From the NCBI RefSeq assembly GCF_001425605.1, contig NZ_LMRG01000001.1, positions 125,152-189,151 of the forward strand: a stretch of 64,000 bases of DNA, given 5' to 3'. Source of the DNA: Rhizobium sp. Leaf453. Its GTDB lineage: Bacteria; Pseudomonadota; Alphaproteobacteria; Rhizobiales; Rhizobiaceae. The position numbers were made by a program, and so were the translations under genes. Positions 7,825 to 17,389 of the stretch are shown here, piece after piece; the stretch's first letter is position 1, and each line of letters begins with the position of its first letter. The notes below the pieces were generated by a model, which saw nothing but the letters and a program-made list of their open reading frames with translations, did not search any database and was not told where the DNA came from.

Positions 7825-9642
7825 TCAGTCGACCTCTCCGCCAAAGGTCTCGAACACAAGCCCGTTGTCGCTCTCCTTCGCCAAGCTCTTGATCTCCGCA
7901 ATGCGGGCGCTGACGGCTTGGGCATCGGAGAATGCAAAACCCTCCGGCAGGATCAGAACGGCGATCGAGCAGCGCATCAGCGGGAAGATGGTCGCCTCGC
8001 CGCTGCGGCCGTGACCGGTCATGTAACCGGCCTCGCGATGTTCGGCCGAATAGAGTTGGCGGACATCGTTGCTGAATTCGGAGAGGACCCGAGACAGCAC
8101 CGCGCCGACCTCGTCGCACGTCCAGCCGCTGACGCCGATGAAGAAATCGTCGCCGCCGACATGGCCGAGGAATTTTTCCTCGCCGATGAAATGCCGGCGC
8201 ATCAGGGCTGCAAACAGCGAGATCGCCAGATCGCCCTTCTGGAAACCGTAGTGATCGTTGAACGGCTTGAAACTGTCGAAATCGCAGTAGCAGAAGTAAC
8301 GCGCCTCGTCGGCATCGAGCACGGCGCCCTGCACATAGTCCCGAATGGCGCGATTGCCCGGCAGGCCGGTGAGCGGGTTCTGCTCCTGCGCGGTCTTCAG
8401 TTGCTTTTCACCGATGATCTTAAGGAGCGACGAGGCAGACAGGATGCCGGCATAGCGCATGTTTTCCGTCAGGATGACACAATCGCTGCCATCCATGCCG
8501 GCAAAGATCTTCAGCATTTCATCGGCTGGCGTCTCGAGGTCGGCGATCGGCGCCGGGCTGACGAAATGCGAGATATGCCGCTGATAGATATGGTTCTTCA
8601 GCAGATCCCGGCCGAACGGATGATAGATCATCTCCTTGACGTGATATTCATGCAGGACGCCACGCGGCTCGCCATTGGCATTGATTACCGGGAAGAAGCT
8701 GCGCTGCGGTGAGCGGCGGAAGAGTTCGAAGACCGAGTCGAGATCGTCGTTCTCCCGCAGCGCCGGCACCTGCTCGATCTGCTTGCGGATCAGGATGCTG
8801 TCGAGCGAGGTGGATTGCCGGCGGGTGCTGGCCGTCTGTTCGAGATGCGGATAGGCGGGCTGGAGATCGGCGAAATGCACTGTCGGCCGGGCGACGAAAT
8901 AGCCCTGGACGAGGTCGCAGCCAAGATCGCGACAGGTGGCGAATTCTGCCTCGGTCTCGACGCCTTCGGCAATGACCCGCGTGCCAAGCACATGCGCCGT
9001 GTTGACCGTATGGCGCACGATATGGCGCTTGCGCGGACTGGATTCGATGCCGGAAATGAAATGCCGATCGATCTTCACATAATCGACGGGCTGGTCGCAG
9101 AGCAACTTCAGCCCGTTGAAACCGACGCCGAAATCATCGATCGCCAGTTTGAAGCCGGCCTGCCGCAGCTTTTTCACCAGCTTGGAAAAATCCGGCATCT
9201 TGCCGCTGTCGAAACGCTCAGACAGTTCGAAGCAGATCGAAGACGGCGGAATGCCGGACCGCTTCAGGTGACTGCCGAGCCGTTCGACCACATCGCCTTC
9301 CAGCCCGATCAGCCGGCTATCGAAGTTGACGAACAGCGTGCGCGACGCGAAATCCGGAAGACCGGCGAAACCGGCGAAGGCGCGCGTGTTGATCATGTGC
9401 TCCAGCGCCAGCAGTTGCCCCGCCTCCTCCGCCTTGTCGAGCAGTTCGATCGGCGACTTGAAGCCCAGCCGCTCGAAACCGCGCATCAGCGTCTCGTAAC
9501 CGAAGACGGAGCCTGTCGCGATCTCGGCGATCGGCTGGAAGGCGTTTTCGATAGCCAGCTTGGCAAGCGTGACGATCTGGTCGTCGCCGAAGCGGCGGAG
9601 CGACAGCATTTCGACGGGGACGGCACTCGGGACGGCGGACAT
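7825..9642 (-). CDS. Cyclic-di-GMP protein: EAL-CBS-CBS-GGDEF
   Basis: A 605-residue soluble protein with an unusual domain order. The EAL phosphodiesterase domain comes first (about residues 25-265) with ETLMRG in place of EAL, then FVNFDS, FELSERF, AIDDFGVGFNG, VKIDRHF, AEGVETEAE and QGYF, so the metal and catalytic residues look intact. A CBS pair follows (about 285-405). A C-terminal GGDEF domain (about 420-590) has GGDDF near residue 495. It should make or degrade cyclic-di-GMP, with the CBS pair likely sensing a nucleotide. The homologous fold order is known in other bacteria. No membrane segments are seen. Confidence 0.87.
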   Translation of the reverse strand: MSAVPSAVPVEMLSLRRFGDDQIVTLAKLAIENAFQPIAEIATGSVFGYETLMRGFERLGFKSPIELLDKAEEAGQLLALEHMINTRAFAGFAGLPDFASRTLFVNFDSRLIGLEGDVVERLGSHLKRSGIPPSSICFELSERFDSGKMPDFSKLVKKLRQAGFKLAIDDFGVGFNGLKLLCDQPVDYVKIDRHFISGIESSPRKRHIVRHTVNTAHVLGTRVIAEGVETEAEFATCRDLGCDLVQGYFVARPTVHFADLQPAYPHLEQTASTRRQSTSLDSILIRKQIEQVPALRENDDLDSVFELFRRSPQRSFFPVINANGEPRGVLHEYHVKEMIYHPFGRDLLKNHIYQRHISHFVSPAPIADLETPADEMLKIFAGMDGSDCVILTENMRYAGILSASSLLKIIGEKQLKTAQEQNPLTGLPGNRAIRDYVQGAVLDADEARYFCYCDFDSFKPFNDHYGFQKGDLAISLFAALMRRHFIGEEKFLGHVGGDDFFIGVSGWTCDEVGAVLSRVLSEFSNDVRQLYSAEHREAGYMTGHGRSGEATIFPLMRCSIAVLILPEGFAFSDAQAVSARIAEIKSLAKESDNGLVFETFGGEVD

Positions 9643-9788
9643 GCGGGAACTCCGGGACGGACTTTAAGGTCGCGCGGAAGATCGCCTTCCAGACCTGAAT
9701 TTTCCGTTTCCCGGACATGACAGTTTCATGAAAGTTCAATGACTGCCGGGCGTTAGCGGAAATATGCAACCACCCCCGGGCAATTACC

Positions 9789-10337
9789 TTATCCCTTCGC
9801 GAGAACCCCGAAGGCAATCAGCGCCAGCCCCTGCATCACAAGGTCGATCGCCAGAAACAGGCCGAGCAGCCACAGGCTGTTGACCGGCCAGCCGGCGGCG
9901 ATGACAAGGCCGGCAAGAAGCGTCAGGGCGCCGCCCAGCGCGATCCAGCCCCAGCCGGCCAGCGGCCGCAGCTTGAACGCGGTCCAGATGCGGAAGGCTC
10001 CGGCGACAACGAGGGCGACCGCCATCAGGAAAGTGAGAATGGCCGAGGCGAGCAGCGGATTGAAGAAGGCGAAGATACCGGCGATCGTGTAGCAGGCCCC
10101 GCTCAGACTCCAGTAGATGGCGCTTTCCCAGGACTTGACGCGAAAGGCTTGGCCCAGATGCAGGATGCCGCCGACCAGCATGACGATACCGACCGTATAG
10201 ACCGAGGCGACGGTGGCGGCGAGCACATTGCCGAAGGCTATGCCGCCGCCCATGATCATCAGGACACCGAGCGCCACGAACCAGCCCCACTTATCGCTGG
10301 GCACGGACTTCGCAGAGGGGTTGAAAGCTTCAGCCAA
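9789..10337 (-). CDS. HdeD-family (DUF308) membrane protein
   Basis: A 182-residue integral membrane protein with six predicted hydrophobic segments, including WFVALGVLMIMGGGIAFGN and LVIAAGWPVNSLWLLGLFLAIDL. The paired three-segment repeats are typical of HdeD/DUF308. HdeD is linked to acid resistance in E. coli; here the role is unknown. A TTG at 10337 is chosen as start because GGAG lies eight bases upstream. The longer frame from 10397 would add an unlikely cysteine-rich tail. Confidence 0.78.
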   Translation of the reverse strand: MAEAFNPSAKSVPSDKWGWFVALGVLMIMGGGIAFGNVLAATVASVYTVGIVMLVGGILHLGQAFRVKSWESAIYWSLSGACYTIAGIFAFFNPLLASAILTFLMAVALVVAGAFRIWTAFKLRPLAGWGWIALGGALTLLAGLVIAAGWPVNSLWLLGLFLAIDLVMQGLALIAFGVLAKG

Positions 10338-10418
10338 GATGCAGTCTCCATGATACGCAAACAATTTAGAGGTGCAAATAAAGCAATAATTCCGCAAGAA
10401 AGCAAAGCAGGTCGTCGA

Positions 10419-10856
10419 TTAAATCTTCAGTGACAGCAGCACCGCGCCCGAAGCGATCATCGCGACGCCAGCCCAATGGGCGGGCGACAGCCGTTCGCCG
10501 AGGAATACAACCGCGAAGATTGCGACGAGAACGACGCTGAGCTTGTCGACCGGCGCGACCTGCGCGGCATTGCCGAGCTTCAGAGCCCGGAAATAACACA
10601 GCCAGGACGCCCCGGTCGCCAGCCCCGACAGGACCAGAAACAGCCAGCTTTTCGCCGAGACGGTCCCCGGCGCCTGCCAGTTTCCGGTGACGGACAGCAT
10701 GAAGGCGATAGCCAGGAGAATGACGATGGTGCGGATGAAGGTGGCGAAATCCGAATTGACGTTTTCGATGCCGACCTTGGCGAAGATGGCGGTGAGTGCG
10801 GCAAAGCCGGCGGAGAGCAGCGCCCAGGCCTGCCAAGATAGAAGGAGGGATTTCAA
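10419..10856 (-). CDS. EamA-type single-domain transporter-like protein
   Basis: A 145-residue membrane protein with four or five hydrophobic helices covering one EamA domain, half of a normal ten-helix DMT transporter. The C-terminal block ALKLGNAAQVAPVDKLSVVL then LGERLS is characteristic. Such short forms are thought to work as dimers exporting small metabolites. The TTG at 10856 is preceded by GGAG in the leader; the frame opening at 10916 would add a charged tail. It lies next to the HdeD gene but is separated by 80 nt. Confidence 0.78.
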   Translation of the reverse strand: MKSLLLSWQAWALLSAGFAALTAIFAKVGIENVNSDFATFIRTIVILLAIAFMLSVTGNWQAPGTVSAKSWLFLVLSGLATGASWLCYFRALKLGNAAQVAPVDKLSVVLVAIFAVVFLGERLSPAHWAGVAMIASGAVLLSLKI

Positions 10857-11049
10857 GATGGGTCTCCGATCAGGAAGAGGCAATATTACCCGGGACTCTT
10901 CACGATCGAAGCGCAAGTTTCAATGTGAGAGAACAGATAGAACCCGTCATGGCTCTATCGCCGTAGAACCCGCGCATCCCCCGATCCAACGCTACGGCAG
11001 ACGTTGACCTTTCAAGGATTCTCCTGTTATCGAAAGTCATCGTTCACTT

Positions 11050-11526
11050 GTGCGGCACACGGTGCCCGCTTTTCCAATGCGAAAGCACTACAAGGTTTTG
11101 TCCGGCCCCAGAGGCGGATTGACCTTCAATTTCATCCCATGTAACCATGCTGATAGCGGCAATCTCGACTATGACCGTCTCCATCCCGATGTCTTCAGCG
11201 TCAGGGAAGAAGCTTTTTATTTTGTCGAAAGTATCGTGGCGGAGTTTTTTCCGGACTGGGGGCCAAATTACCGCCATTGGGGCGTCACATGGGTCGATCG
11301 AGAAACCTGGCTTGAAATTCTGTCGCGATTTCCCGAACTGCGCCGTGATATCCGCAGGAATCCCCGGTTGAGATCGCTCATCCGGGAACAGATCTGGGTC
11401 ACGGTCCTCGTGCCACGACGATACAGCTTTCATCAGAAAGCGATATTGAGATCGTTGGGCCAAATGGAAAAACGGATTCGCAAGATCCTTGAACGCCATC
11501 AATACGTTGTCATTTGTGGCATATGA
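11050..11526 (+). CDS. Hypothetical protein (158 aa)
   Basis: A reading frame of 158 codons with a plausible globular composition, including RGGLTFNFIPCNH, FPDWGPNYRHWGVTW and a basic C-terminal helix. No family is recognised. It opens at a GTG at 11050 with no clear ribosome binding site; an ATG at 11077 is an alternative start. A frame on the opposite strand is about as long, but its composition is poorer, so the plus strand is preferred with moderate confidence. Possibly an acquired gene, since its base composition is less GC-rich than its neighbours. Confidence 0.45.
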   Translation: MRHTVPAFPMRKHYKVLSGPRGGLTFNFIPCNHADSGNLDYDRLHPDVFSVREEAFYFVESIVAEFFPDWGPNYRHWGVTWVDRETWLEILSRFPELRRDIRRNPRLRSLIREQIWVTVLVPRRYSFHQKAILRSLGQMEKRIRKILERHQYVVICGI

Positions 11527-11646
11527 GTTTGAGCCAAAAACGAGAAGGCCCCGGCGTATTTGAACGGCTGGAAAACCGTCGATGTTACGCGAACCGGATA
11601 AGGCTTCGATTGTATCCTCATTGGGGCCAATCGCAACCTGCCGACC

Positions 11647-12258
11647 TCACCACGCGCCGATTTCGCTGAGGTTTGATAGAGGGCTGAGGCGGACGATGAG
11701 TTCGATCACAACCGCTAATCCCAAAACCATCAGGACCAAGCACCTTTTAGGCGCCTTCCGAGTGCGTGCTTCCAGATAGCCGATGTTAAAGAGCGTGACC
11801 GGCGCCTGACAGGCCAAAGCGGCAGCATATCGGCTGAGGGTGAGACCATGCTCATATGGCACCCAGTCGGCGCCCTCGTTGATTCCAAGGTTCATGTTGC
11901 TGGGCGTCAGATAATCGTAGCAGTACCAGGTAACGACCGCCGTAAACGGCAGGGCAAACACTGGCGAAAACTGCCCTCTCACGCCGACTTGTCGAGCCAT
12001 CAGCCAGGTCCAAAACGCCTCGAATGATTGCGGCAAGGCCAGGACCAAGGCTGCCAGCACGGAACTGATCACTGCGAAAATCGGCGTGGTGACGACCAGC
12101 ATCAGAGCGGCGTTCGATTTCGGTCTGTTTGGGTTCTCGTGAATAAAATCGATGATGAGAACTTCAAGCGACAGATGAATCGTAACAGCCGAGGCAATTG
12201 CGACCAAGATCCATCCCAGGCTTTTCAGATAGATAACGCCAACCTCTTTGGCGCCCAT
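11647..12258 (-). CDS. Hypothetical membrane protein (203 aa)
   Basis: A 203-residue protein with four strong hydrophobic segments, at about residues 8-35, 47-75, 96-112 and 176-195. A loop NMNLGINEGADWVPYEHG lies between the third and fourth and may be extracytoplasmic. No family is recognised. The gene stands alone. The flanking spaces of about 120-130 nt show no strong signals. Its base composition is lower in GC than that of the adjacent bet genes. Confidence 0.55.
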   Translation of the reverse strand: MGAKEVGVIYLKSLGWILVAIASAVTIHLSLEVLIIDFIHENPNRPKSNAALMLVVTTPIFAVISSVLAALVLALPQSFEAFWTWLMARQVGVRGQFSPVFALPFTAVVTWYCYDYLTPSNMNLGINEGADWVPYEHGLTLSRYAAALACQAPVTLFNIGYLEARTRKAPKRCLVLMVLGLAVVIELIVRLSPLSNLSEIGAW

Positions 12259-12388
12259 TCAAATCGAACCTTGCTGCAAGCCACACACACGCGATATCTC
12301 GCCAGCCAAATCGTCACCATTGCGGCAAGGGCGGAGTATAACAGCGCCCAAGCCCGAGATGGCAGAGGATTTGCTCTCCGTCCGCCCT

Positions 12389-12823
12389 TCAATCCTCGGA
12401 GGGCGTGAAGGTCAGGATGCCTGCGAGCCGCGCCCCGCGCCCTGTCTTGTCATCCGCCGGATGGGAAACACCGTCGCTGACCGGCACGCTCTGGAAATCG
12501 AACGGGCTTATGCCCTTGAGACAGGCGACATTGGCCCCGTACTGATTGGTATTCGAGCGGCGCTGGTGATGGGTATAGATCCCGCATTTCGAGCAGAAAT
12601 AATGCTTCGCCGACTTCGTGTTGAACTGATACAGACTCAGTGCCTCTTCGCCCTCCGATATGCCGATGGCATCCAGATCGGCCGAAACGACCACTGCGCC
12701 CCGCATACGGCAATAGGAGCAATTGCACCGCCTTGCCGTATTGAGACCATCGGTCAGACGCACATGAAACCGGACCGTGCCGCAGTGGCAGGCGCCGTCG
12801 ATTTCGTTGATATTGCTATCCAT
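12389..12823 (-). CDS. GFA-family (glutathione-dependent formaldehyde-activating-like) protein
   Basis: A 144-residue zinc protein with the GFA/CENP-V fold. Cysteine ligands appear in order as GACHCGTVRF near residue 10, CNCSYCRMRG near 40 and CSKCGIYTHHQ near 80. Family members bind glutathione adducts, but most are uncharacterised, so formaldehyde metabolism is not certain. The ATG at 12823 has GAGGAG just upstream, unlike the longer frame from 12874. It is divergent from betI, with the BetI operator between them. Confidence 0.8.
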   Translation of the reverse strand: MDSNINEIDGACHCGTVRFHVRLTDGLNTARRCNCSYCRMRGAVVVSADLDAIGISEGEEALSLYQFNTKSAKHYFCSKCGIYTHHQRRSNTNQYGANVACLKGISPFDFQSVPVSDGVSHPADDKTGRGARLAGILTFTPSED

Positions 12824-12921
12824 CTGCGTCTCCTCGACCAACGGCGTCGTGTTCCGCAGACTAGCAACAAGCAACTCTGCCGATCAAAGCTAAATCGATC
12901 ACATCACAGTTCATTTTTTTA

Positions 12922-12941
12922 TTGATTGATGGATCAATCAA
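12922..12941. promoter_or_regulatory. Probable BetI operator
   Basis: A perfect palindrome TTGATTGA (12922-12929) TGGA TCAATCAA (12934-12941) lies 32 nt before the betI ATG. It matches the inverted-repeat type of site bound by BetI, the choline-responsive repressor of bet operons. It probably gives choline-inducible autoregulation of betICB. Confidence 0.75.
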
Positions 12942-12973
12942 AAATAAGCTCATCCTCAACAAGGGGATTTCGA

Positions 12974-13600
12974 ATGCCGAAGGTCGGGATGGAACCGGTG
13001 CGCCGGAAGGCGCTGGTGGATGCGACGTTGCGGGCCGTGGGCGATCACGGGTCGCTGACCGTCACCATGTCGGAAATCGCCCGCCATGCCGGTGTTTCGG
13101 CGGCACTCGCACATCACTATTTTGGGTCCAAAGAACAGCTGGTGCTGGAAACCATTCGCAGCCTACTGCGGCAATTGCGGGCGGATACGGTGGCGGCCCT
13201 TGGTGCGGCAACGACCCCGCGTGAGAGAGTGTCGGCGGTGATCCGGGTGAATTTCCAGGCGCATCAGTTCGCCCCGGAAACGGTCGCCGCCTGGCTGGCG
13301 TTTTACACCGAAGCCCAGCGTTCCGAGGAAACCCGCCGGTTGCTGGTCGTCTATGCGCGCCGGCTACGTTCGAACTTTCTGGCGAGCCTGCGCGAACTCT
13401 GCCCGCTTGCCGATGCCGCCCGGATCGCCGAGGGGGCGTCGGCGATGATCGACGGGCTTTACCTGCGGCAAGGCCTGAAATCTGCTCCCGTCAGCATCGA
13501 TTCCTCGATTGCGCTGGTGGAGGATTATGTCACGGCGCATCTGCGGCTCGTTTCAAATCAAGACATTTCGATACCGAAAACCAAAGGACCGACGCCGTGA
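12974..13600 (+). CDS. betI: BetI, choline-responsive TetR-family repressor
   Basis: A 208-residue regulator that starts MPKVGMEPVRR, the standard start of rhizobial BetI. The TetR helix-turn-helix (about residues 25-55) contains MSEIARHAGVSAALAHHYFGSKEQL. The rest is the helical choline-binding domain. BetI represses the glycine betaine synthesis operon and is released by choline. The frame opens earlier at 12926, but that start would lie inside the operator. The last four bases overlap the betC GTG start, indicating translational coupling. Confidence 0.92.
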   Translation: MPKVGMEPVRRKALVDATLRAVGDHGSLTVTMSEIARHAGVSAALAHHYFGSKEQLVLETIRSLLRQLRADTVAALGAATTPRERVSAVIRVNFQAHQFAPETVAAWLAFYTEAQRSEETRRLLVVYARRLRSNFLASLRELCPLADAARIAEGASAMIDGLYLRQGLKSAPVSIDSSIALVEDYVTAHLRLVSNQDISIPKTKGPTP

Positions 13601-15126
13601 GTGCGCAGAAGCCGAATATTCTCATCATCATGGTCGATCAGCTGAACGGGAAATTCTTCCCCGACGGTCCAGCCGAGTTCCTGCATGCGCCGAACATGAA
13701 GGCGCTGGCCAAGCGGTCGGCGCGGTTCCGCAACAACTATACCTCCTCGCCGCTCTGCGCCCCTGCCCGCGCCTCGTTCATGGCCGGCCAGCTGCCGAGC
13801 CGCACGCAGGTCTATGACAATGCGGCCGAATATATCTCCTCCATCCCGACCTATGCGCATCATCTGCGCCGCGCCGGTTATTACACGGCGCTGTCGGGCA
13901 AGATGCATTTCGTCGGCCCGGACCAGTTGCACGGTTTCGAGGAACGGCTGACGACGGATATCTACCCGGCCGATTTTGGCTGGACGCCGGATTATCGCAA
14001 GCCGGGCGAACGGATCGACTGGTGGTATCACAATCTCGGCTCCGTCACCGGCGCCGGGGTGGCCGAGATCACCAACCAGATGGAATATGACGACGAAGTC
14101 GCCTTCCTCGCCAACCAGAAGCTCTATCATCTGAGCCGCGAACATGGCGACGAGGCCCGCCGCCCCTGGGCGTTGACGGTCTCGTTTACTCATCCGCATG
14201 ACCCCTATGTCGCCCGCCGCAAATTCTGGGACCTCTATAACGACTGCGAGCATCTTCTGCCCGAAGTCGGCGAAATCCCGCTGGCTGAACAGGATCCGCA
14301 TTCGCAGCGCCTGATCCATTCCTGCGACTACCAGAATTTTGCGGTGACGGAGGAGAATATCCGCCGCTCGCGCCAGGCCTATTTCGCCAATATCTCCTAT
14401 CTCGACGAGAAGGTCGGCGAACTCGTCGACACGCTGACGCGCACAAGGATGCTCGACGATACGTTGATCCTCTTCTGCTCCGATCATGGCGACATGCTGG
14501 GCGAACGCGGCCTGTGGTTCAAGATGAACTTCTTCGAAGGATCAGCCCGTGTGCCGCTGATGATCGCCGGCCCCGGCGTGACGCCCGGCCTGCATCTGGC
14601 GCCGACATCCAATCTCGATGTTGCCCCGACGCTCTGCGACCTCGCCGGCATTTCCATGGACGAGATCATGCCGTGGACCGACGGCGAAAGCTTGGTGCCG
14701 GTCATCAACGGCACCGAGCGCACCACGCCGGTGGTGATGGAATATGCCGCCGAAGGCTCCTACGCGCCGCTGGTCGGCATTCGCGAAGGCAAGTGGAAAT
14801 ATATCCACTGCGCGCTCGATCCCGACCAGCTCTACGATCTCGATGCCGATCCGCTGGAATTGACCAATCTCGCCGAGGTTCCTGCCCATGCCCCGACGCT
14901 GCGCGCCTTCCAGGCAATGCGCGACAGCCGCTGGGATATGGAGGCCTTCGACGCGAGCGTCCGCGAAAGCCAGGCGCGGCGCTGGGTGGTCTACGAGGCG
15001 CTGCGCAACGGCGCCTATTACCCCTGGGATCATCAGCCGCTGCAGAAGGCGTCCGAACGCTACATGCGCAACCACATGAATCTCGACAATCTCGAAGAAT
15101 CCAAACGCTTTCCGCGGGGAGAATAA
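13597..15126 (+). CDS. betC: Choline-sulfatase
   Basis: A 509-residue sulfatase that hydrolyses choline-O-sulfate to choline and sulfate in the cytosol. The N-terminus has the metal site NILIIMVDQ. The sulfatase signature is [12 protein letters not shown], with Cys54 as the residue converted to formylglycine. [13 protein letters not shown] is a second metal and substrate block. Length and residue number match characterised Ensifer meliloti BetC. It begins with GTG overlapping betI and is followed by betB after 1 nt. With BetB and BetA it makes the osmoprotectant glycine betaine. Confidence 0.93.
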   Translation: MSAQKPNILIIMVDQLNGKFFPDGPAEFLHAPNMKALAKRSARFRNNYTSSPLCAPARASFMAGQLPSRTQVYDNAAEYISSIPTYAHHLRRAGYYTALSGKMHFVGPDQLHGFEERLTTDIYPADFGWTPDYRKPGERIDWWYHNLGSVTGAGVAEITNQMEYDDEVAFLANQKLYHLSREHGDEARRPWALTVSFTHPHDPYVARRKFWDLYNDCEHLLPEVGEIPLAEQDPHSQRLIHSCDYQNFAVTEENIRRSRQAYFANISYLDEKVGELVDTLTRTRMLDDTLILFCSDHGDMLGERGLWFKMNFFEGSARVPLMIAGPGVTPGLHLAPTSNLDVAPTLCDLAGISMDEIMPWTDGESLVPVINGTERTTPVVMEYAAEGSYAPLVGIREGKWKYIHCALDPDQLYDLDADPLELTNLAEVPAHAPTLRAFQAMRDSRWDMEAFDASVRESQARRWVVYEALRNGAYYPWDHQPLQKASERYMRNHMNLDNLEESKRFPRGE

Positions 15127-15127
15127 G

Positions 15128-16591
15128 ATGAGAGCCCAACCCAAAGCCTCCCACTTCATCGACGGCGAATACGTCGAGGACACGGCGGGCACGCCGTTCG
15201 ACAGCATCTATCCGGCCACCGGCGAGGTGATCGCCAAGCTCCATGCCGCAACACCTGCCATCGTCGAAAAGGCGATTGCCGCCGCCAAGCGAGCGCAAAA
15301 GGAATGGGCCGCCATGAGCCCGACGGCCCGTGGCCGCATCCTCAAGCGGGCCGCCGACATAATGCGGACACGCAACCGCGAGCTTTCCGAACTCGAGACG
15401 CTCGATACCGGCAAGCCGATCCAGGAAACTATCGTCGCCGACCCGACCTCCGGTGCCGACGCCTTCGAGTTCTTCGGCGGCGTGGCGGCGGCGGCGCTGA
15501 ATGGCGACTATATCCCGCTCGGCGGCGATTTCGCCTTCACCAAGCGTGTGCCGCTCGGCGTCTGCGTCGGCATCGGCGCGTGGAACTATCCGCAGCAGAT
15601 CGCCTGCTGGAAGGGCGCGCCGGCGCTGATCGCCGGCAATTCCATGGTCTTCAAGCCATCGGAAAACACGCCGCTCGGCGCCTTGAAGATTGCCGAAATC
15701 CTGATCGAGGCCGGCCTGCCGAAGGGGCTTTACAACGTCATTCAGGGCGATCGCTCGACCGGGCCGCTGCTGGTCAACCACAAGGATGTCGCCAAGGTTT
15801 CGCTGACTGGTTCGGTCGAAACCGGCCGCAAGGTGGCGGGTGCTGCCGCCTCCAGCCTCAAGCATGTGACGATGGAACTCGGCGGCAAGTCGCCGCTGAT
15901 CGTCTTCGACGATGCCGATCTCGAAAGCGCCATCGGCGGAGCCATGCTCGGCAATTTCTACTCTACCGGCCAGGTCTGCTCCAACGGCACCCGCGTCTTC
16001 GTGCAGAAGGGCATCAAGGACAGGTTCCTCGCCCGGCTGAAGGAGCGCACCGAGGCGATCGTCATCGGCGACCCGATGGACGAGGCGACGCAGCTCGGCC
16101 CGATGGTCTCGCGCGCCCAGCTCGACAAGGTCTTCTCCTATGTCGAGAAGGGCAAGGCGGAAGGCGCGACGCTGCTGACAGGCGGCGGCATTCCGAACGC
16201 GGTCTCGGCCGAGGGCACCTATATCCAGCCGACCGTCTTCGCTGATGTCACCGACGACATGACAATCGCGCGGGAGGAGATCTTCGGGCCGGTGATGTGC
16301 GTGCTCGATTTCGACAATGAGGAAGAGGTCATCGCCCGCGCCAACGCCACCGAACTCGGCCTCTCCGCCGGCGTCTTCACATCCGACCTCACCCGCGCCC
16401 ACCGCGTCGTCGACCAGCTTGAAGCCGGCACGCTGTGGATCAACACCTACAACCTCGCGCCGGTGGAAGTGCCCTTCGGCGGCTCGAAGCAATCCGGTTT
16501 CGGGCGGGAAAATTCGTTGGCGGCGCTCAATCACTATACCGAGCTGAAGAGCGTCTATGTCGCGATGGGGAAGGTCGAGGCACCGTATTGA
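15128..16591 (+). CDS. betB: Betaine aldehyde dehydrogenase
   Basis: A 487-residue NAD(P)-dependent aldehyde dehydrogenase that oxidises betaine aldehyde to glycine betaine. The general base is Glu250 in MELGGKSP and the nucleophile is Cys284 in [11 protein letters not shown]. The C-terminal [15 protein letters not shown] motif is the usual substrate-side block. It follows betC by one base, so it is part of the same operon. In E. meliloti betA follows directly; here a repeat and an opposing ORF intervene before betA. Confidence 0.93.
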   Translation: MRAQPKASHFIDGEYVEDTAGTPFDSIYPATGEVIAKLHAATPAIVEKAIAAAKRAQKEWAAMSPTARGRILKRAADIMRTRNRELSELETLDTGKPIQETIVADPTSGADAFEFFGGVAAAALNGDYIPLGGDFAFTKRVPLGVCVGIGAWNYPQQIACWKGAPALIAGNSMVFKPSENTPLGALKIAEILIEAGLPKGLYNVIQGDRSTGPLLVNHKDVAKVSLTGSVETGRKVAGAAASSLKHVTMELGGKSPLIVFDDADLESAIGGAMLGNFYSTGQVCSNGTRVFVQKGIKDRFLARLKERTEAIVIGDPMDEATQLGPMVSRAQLDKVFSYVEKGKAEGATLLTGGGIPNAVSAEGTYIQPTVFADVTDDMTIAREEIFGPVMCVLDFDNEEEVIARANATELGLSAGVFTSDLTRAHRVVDQLEAGTLWINTYNLAPVEVPFGGSKQSGFGRENSLAALNHYTELKSVYVAMGKVEAPY

Positions 16592-16605
16592 GGCGCTGAG
16601 GGATC

Positions 16606-16812
16606 AACCCCTCACCAAGTTCGTCCAGCCAATCGCCTTCGGCTCTTGGGGACTTCCTATCCTCTCCCACAAGGGGAGAGGTAGGGTGCCACAAACGTCG
16701 GTCCTCGTCTGACGCAAGGACGGCGCCGCGGGTTTACCTCTCCCCTTGTGGGAGAGGATACGAAGGCCGGGTGAGACGCAGTCGAACCCTTGGCCGAAGT
16801 TGGTGAGGGGTT
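16606..16812. repeat. Palindromic intergenic repeat element (copy A)
   Basis: A 207-bp element bounded by an inverted repeat of about 13 bp (AACCCCTCACCAA near 16606-16618 and its complement ending at 16812). Inside, 26-bp arms at 16658-16683 and 16735-16760 are perfect reverse complements. Each arm is itself partly palindromic (CTCTCCC/GGGAGAG). It resembles rhizobial intergenic mosaic elements. It separates betB from betA. Short ORFs inside are artefacts of the repeat. Confidence 0.8.
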
Positions 16813-16909
16813 CGACACCACCCACCGAAGTTTATTTAGCGGTTCCGTAAAGACCCCAAGGGGGAATTTCATGCAGCAGATATATGACTACATCAGCTCA
16901 GGAAGCCGC

Positions 16910-17260
16910 CTATCTGGGGCTTTTCCAGGTCAGCGTAGCGTATATCGCGCTGACGACGACGAACAGAAATCGGCACATGCCATAAAGAACGACAAGGCAG
17001 GACGCGAGAACCCAGGCGACAGCCAGGACCGGCGAAATATGTCCCGCCAGTATAGCGACCAATATCCACGCAAAGATCACGGCGCATATTTTCAGAAAAA
17101 AGCGCATGTCCTGCAGAAACGCATTTCCAATGCGATCCCAATGCACCTTGAAGCGGGGGCGCGGCTTGTTCTTGATACGGATGGCCTCGCTTGCCAGACG
17201 GTCACGCTCCGTCGTGCTCAGCTTTTGCAGCAGCCTTCCCCGGAAGCCCTTCGCAGTCAT
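16910..17260 (-). CDS. Hypothetical small membrane protein (116 aa)
   Basis: A 116-residue frame with a charged N-terminal half (LSTTERDRLASEAIRIKNKPRPRF) and two long hydrophobic segments at about residues 54-76 and 78-105. This is a believable cytoplasmic-head membrane protein and is preferred over the hydrophilic frames on the plus strand. No ribosome binding site is obvious before the ATG at 17260. It faces opposite to betB and betA and breaks their usual contiguity. Function unknown. Confidence 0.5.
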   Translation of the reverse strand: MTAKGFRGRLLQKLSTTERDRLASEAIRIKNKPRPRFKVHWDRIGNAFLQDMRFFLKICAVIFAWILVAILAGHISPVLAVAWVLASCLVVLYGMCRFLFVVVSAIYATLTWKSPR

Positions 17261-17389
17261 TCACACGCCAATCCAGAACACGAATACATCCACGAAGGTC
17301 GTGCCGATCTCGCGGTATTTCAATCGAGAACCAACATCCGGCATTGAAACATTTAACCATGCCTAACAAATCTTAAGCGAGCCACAACC

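Noticed and set aside
11044-11502. 152-codon minus-strand frame opposite the 158-residue hypothetical
   Set aside because: It fully overlaps the plus-strand frame, whose amino acid pattern looks more like a folded protein; only one can be real, and neither has strong start signals.
14705-16534. 609-codon minus-strand frame opposite betC and betB
   Set aside because: It is a codon-bias shadow of two recognised enzymes; composition is Arg/Gly/Asp-rich without domain motifs.
16790-17347. 185-codon plus-strand frame between betB and betA
   Set aside because: Composition is polar and irregular, and it overlaps the repeat end; the minus-strand frame with two membrane helices is more credible.
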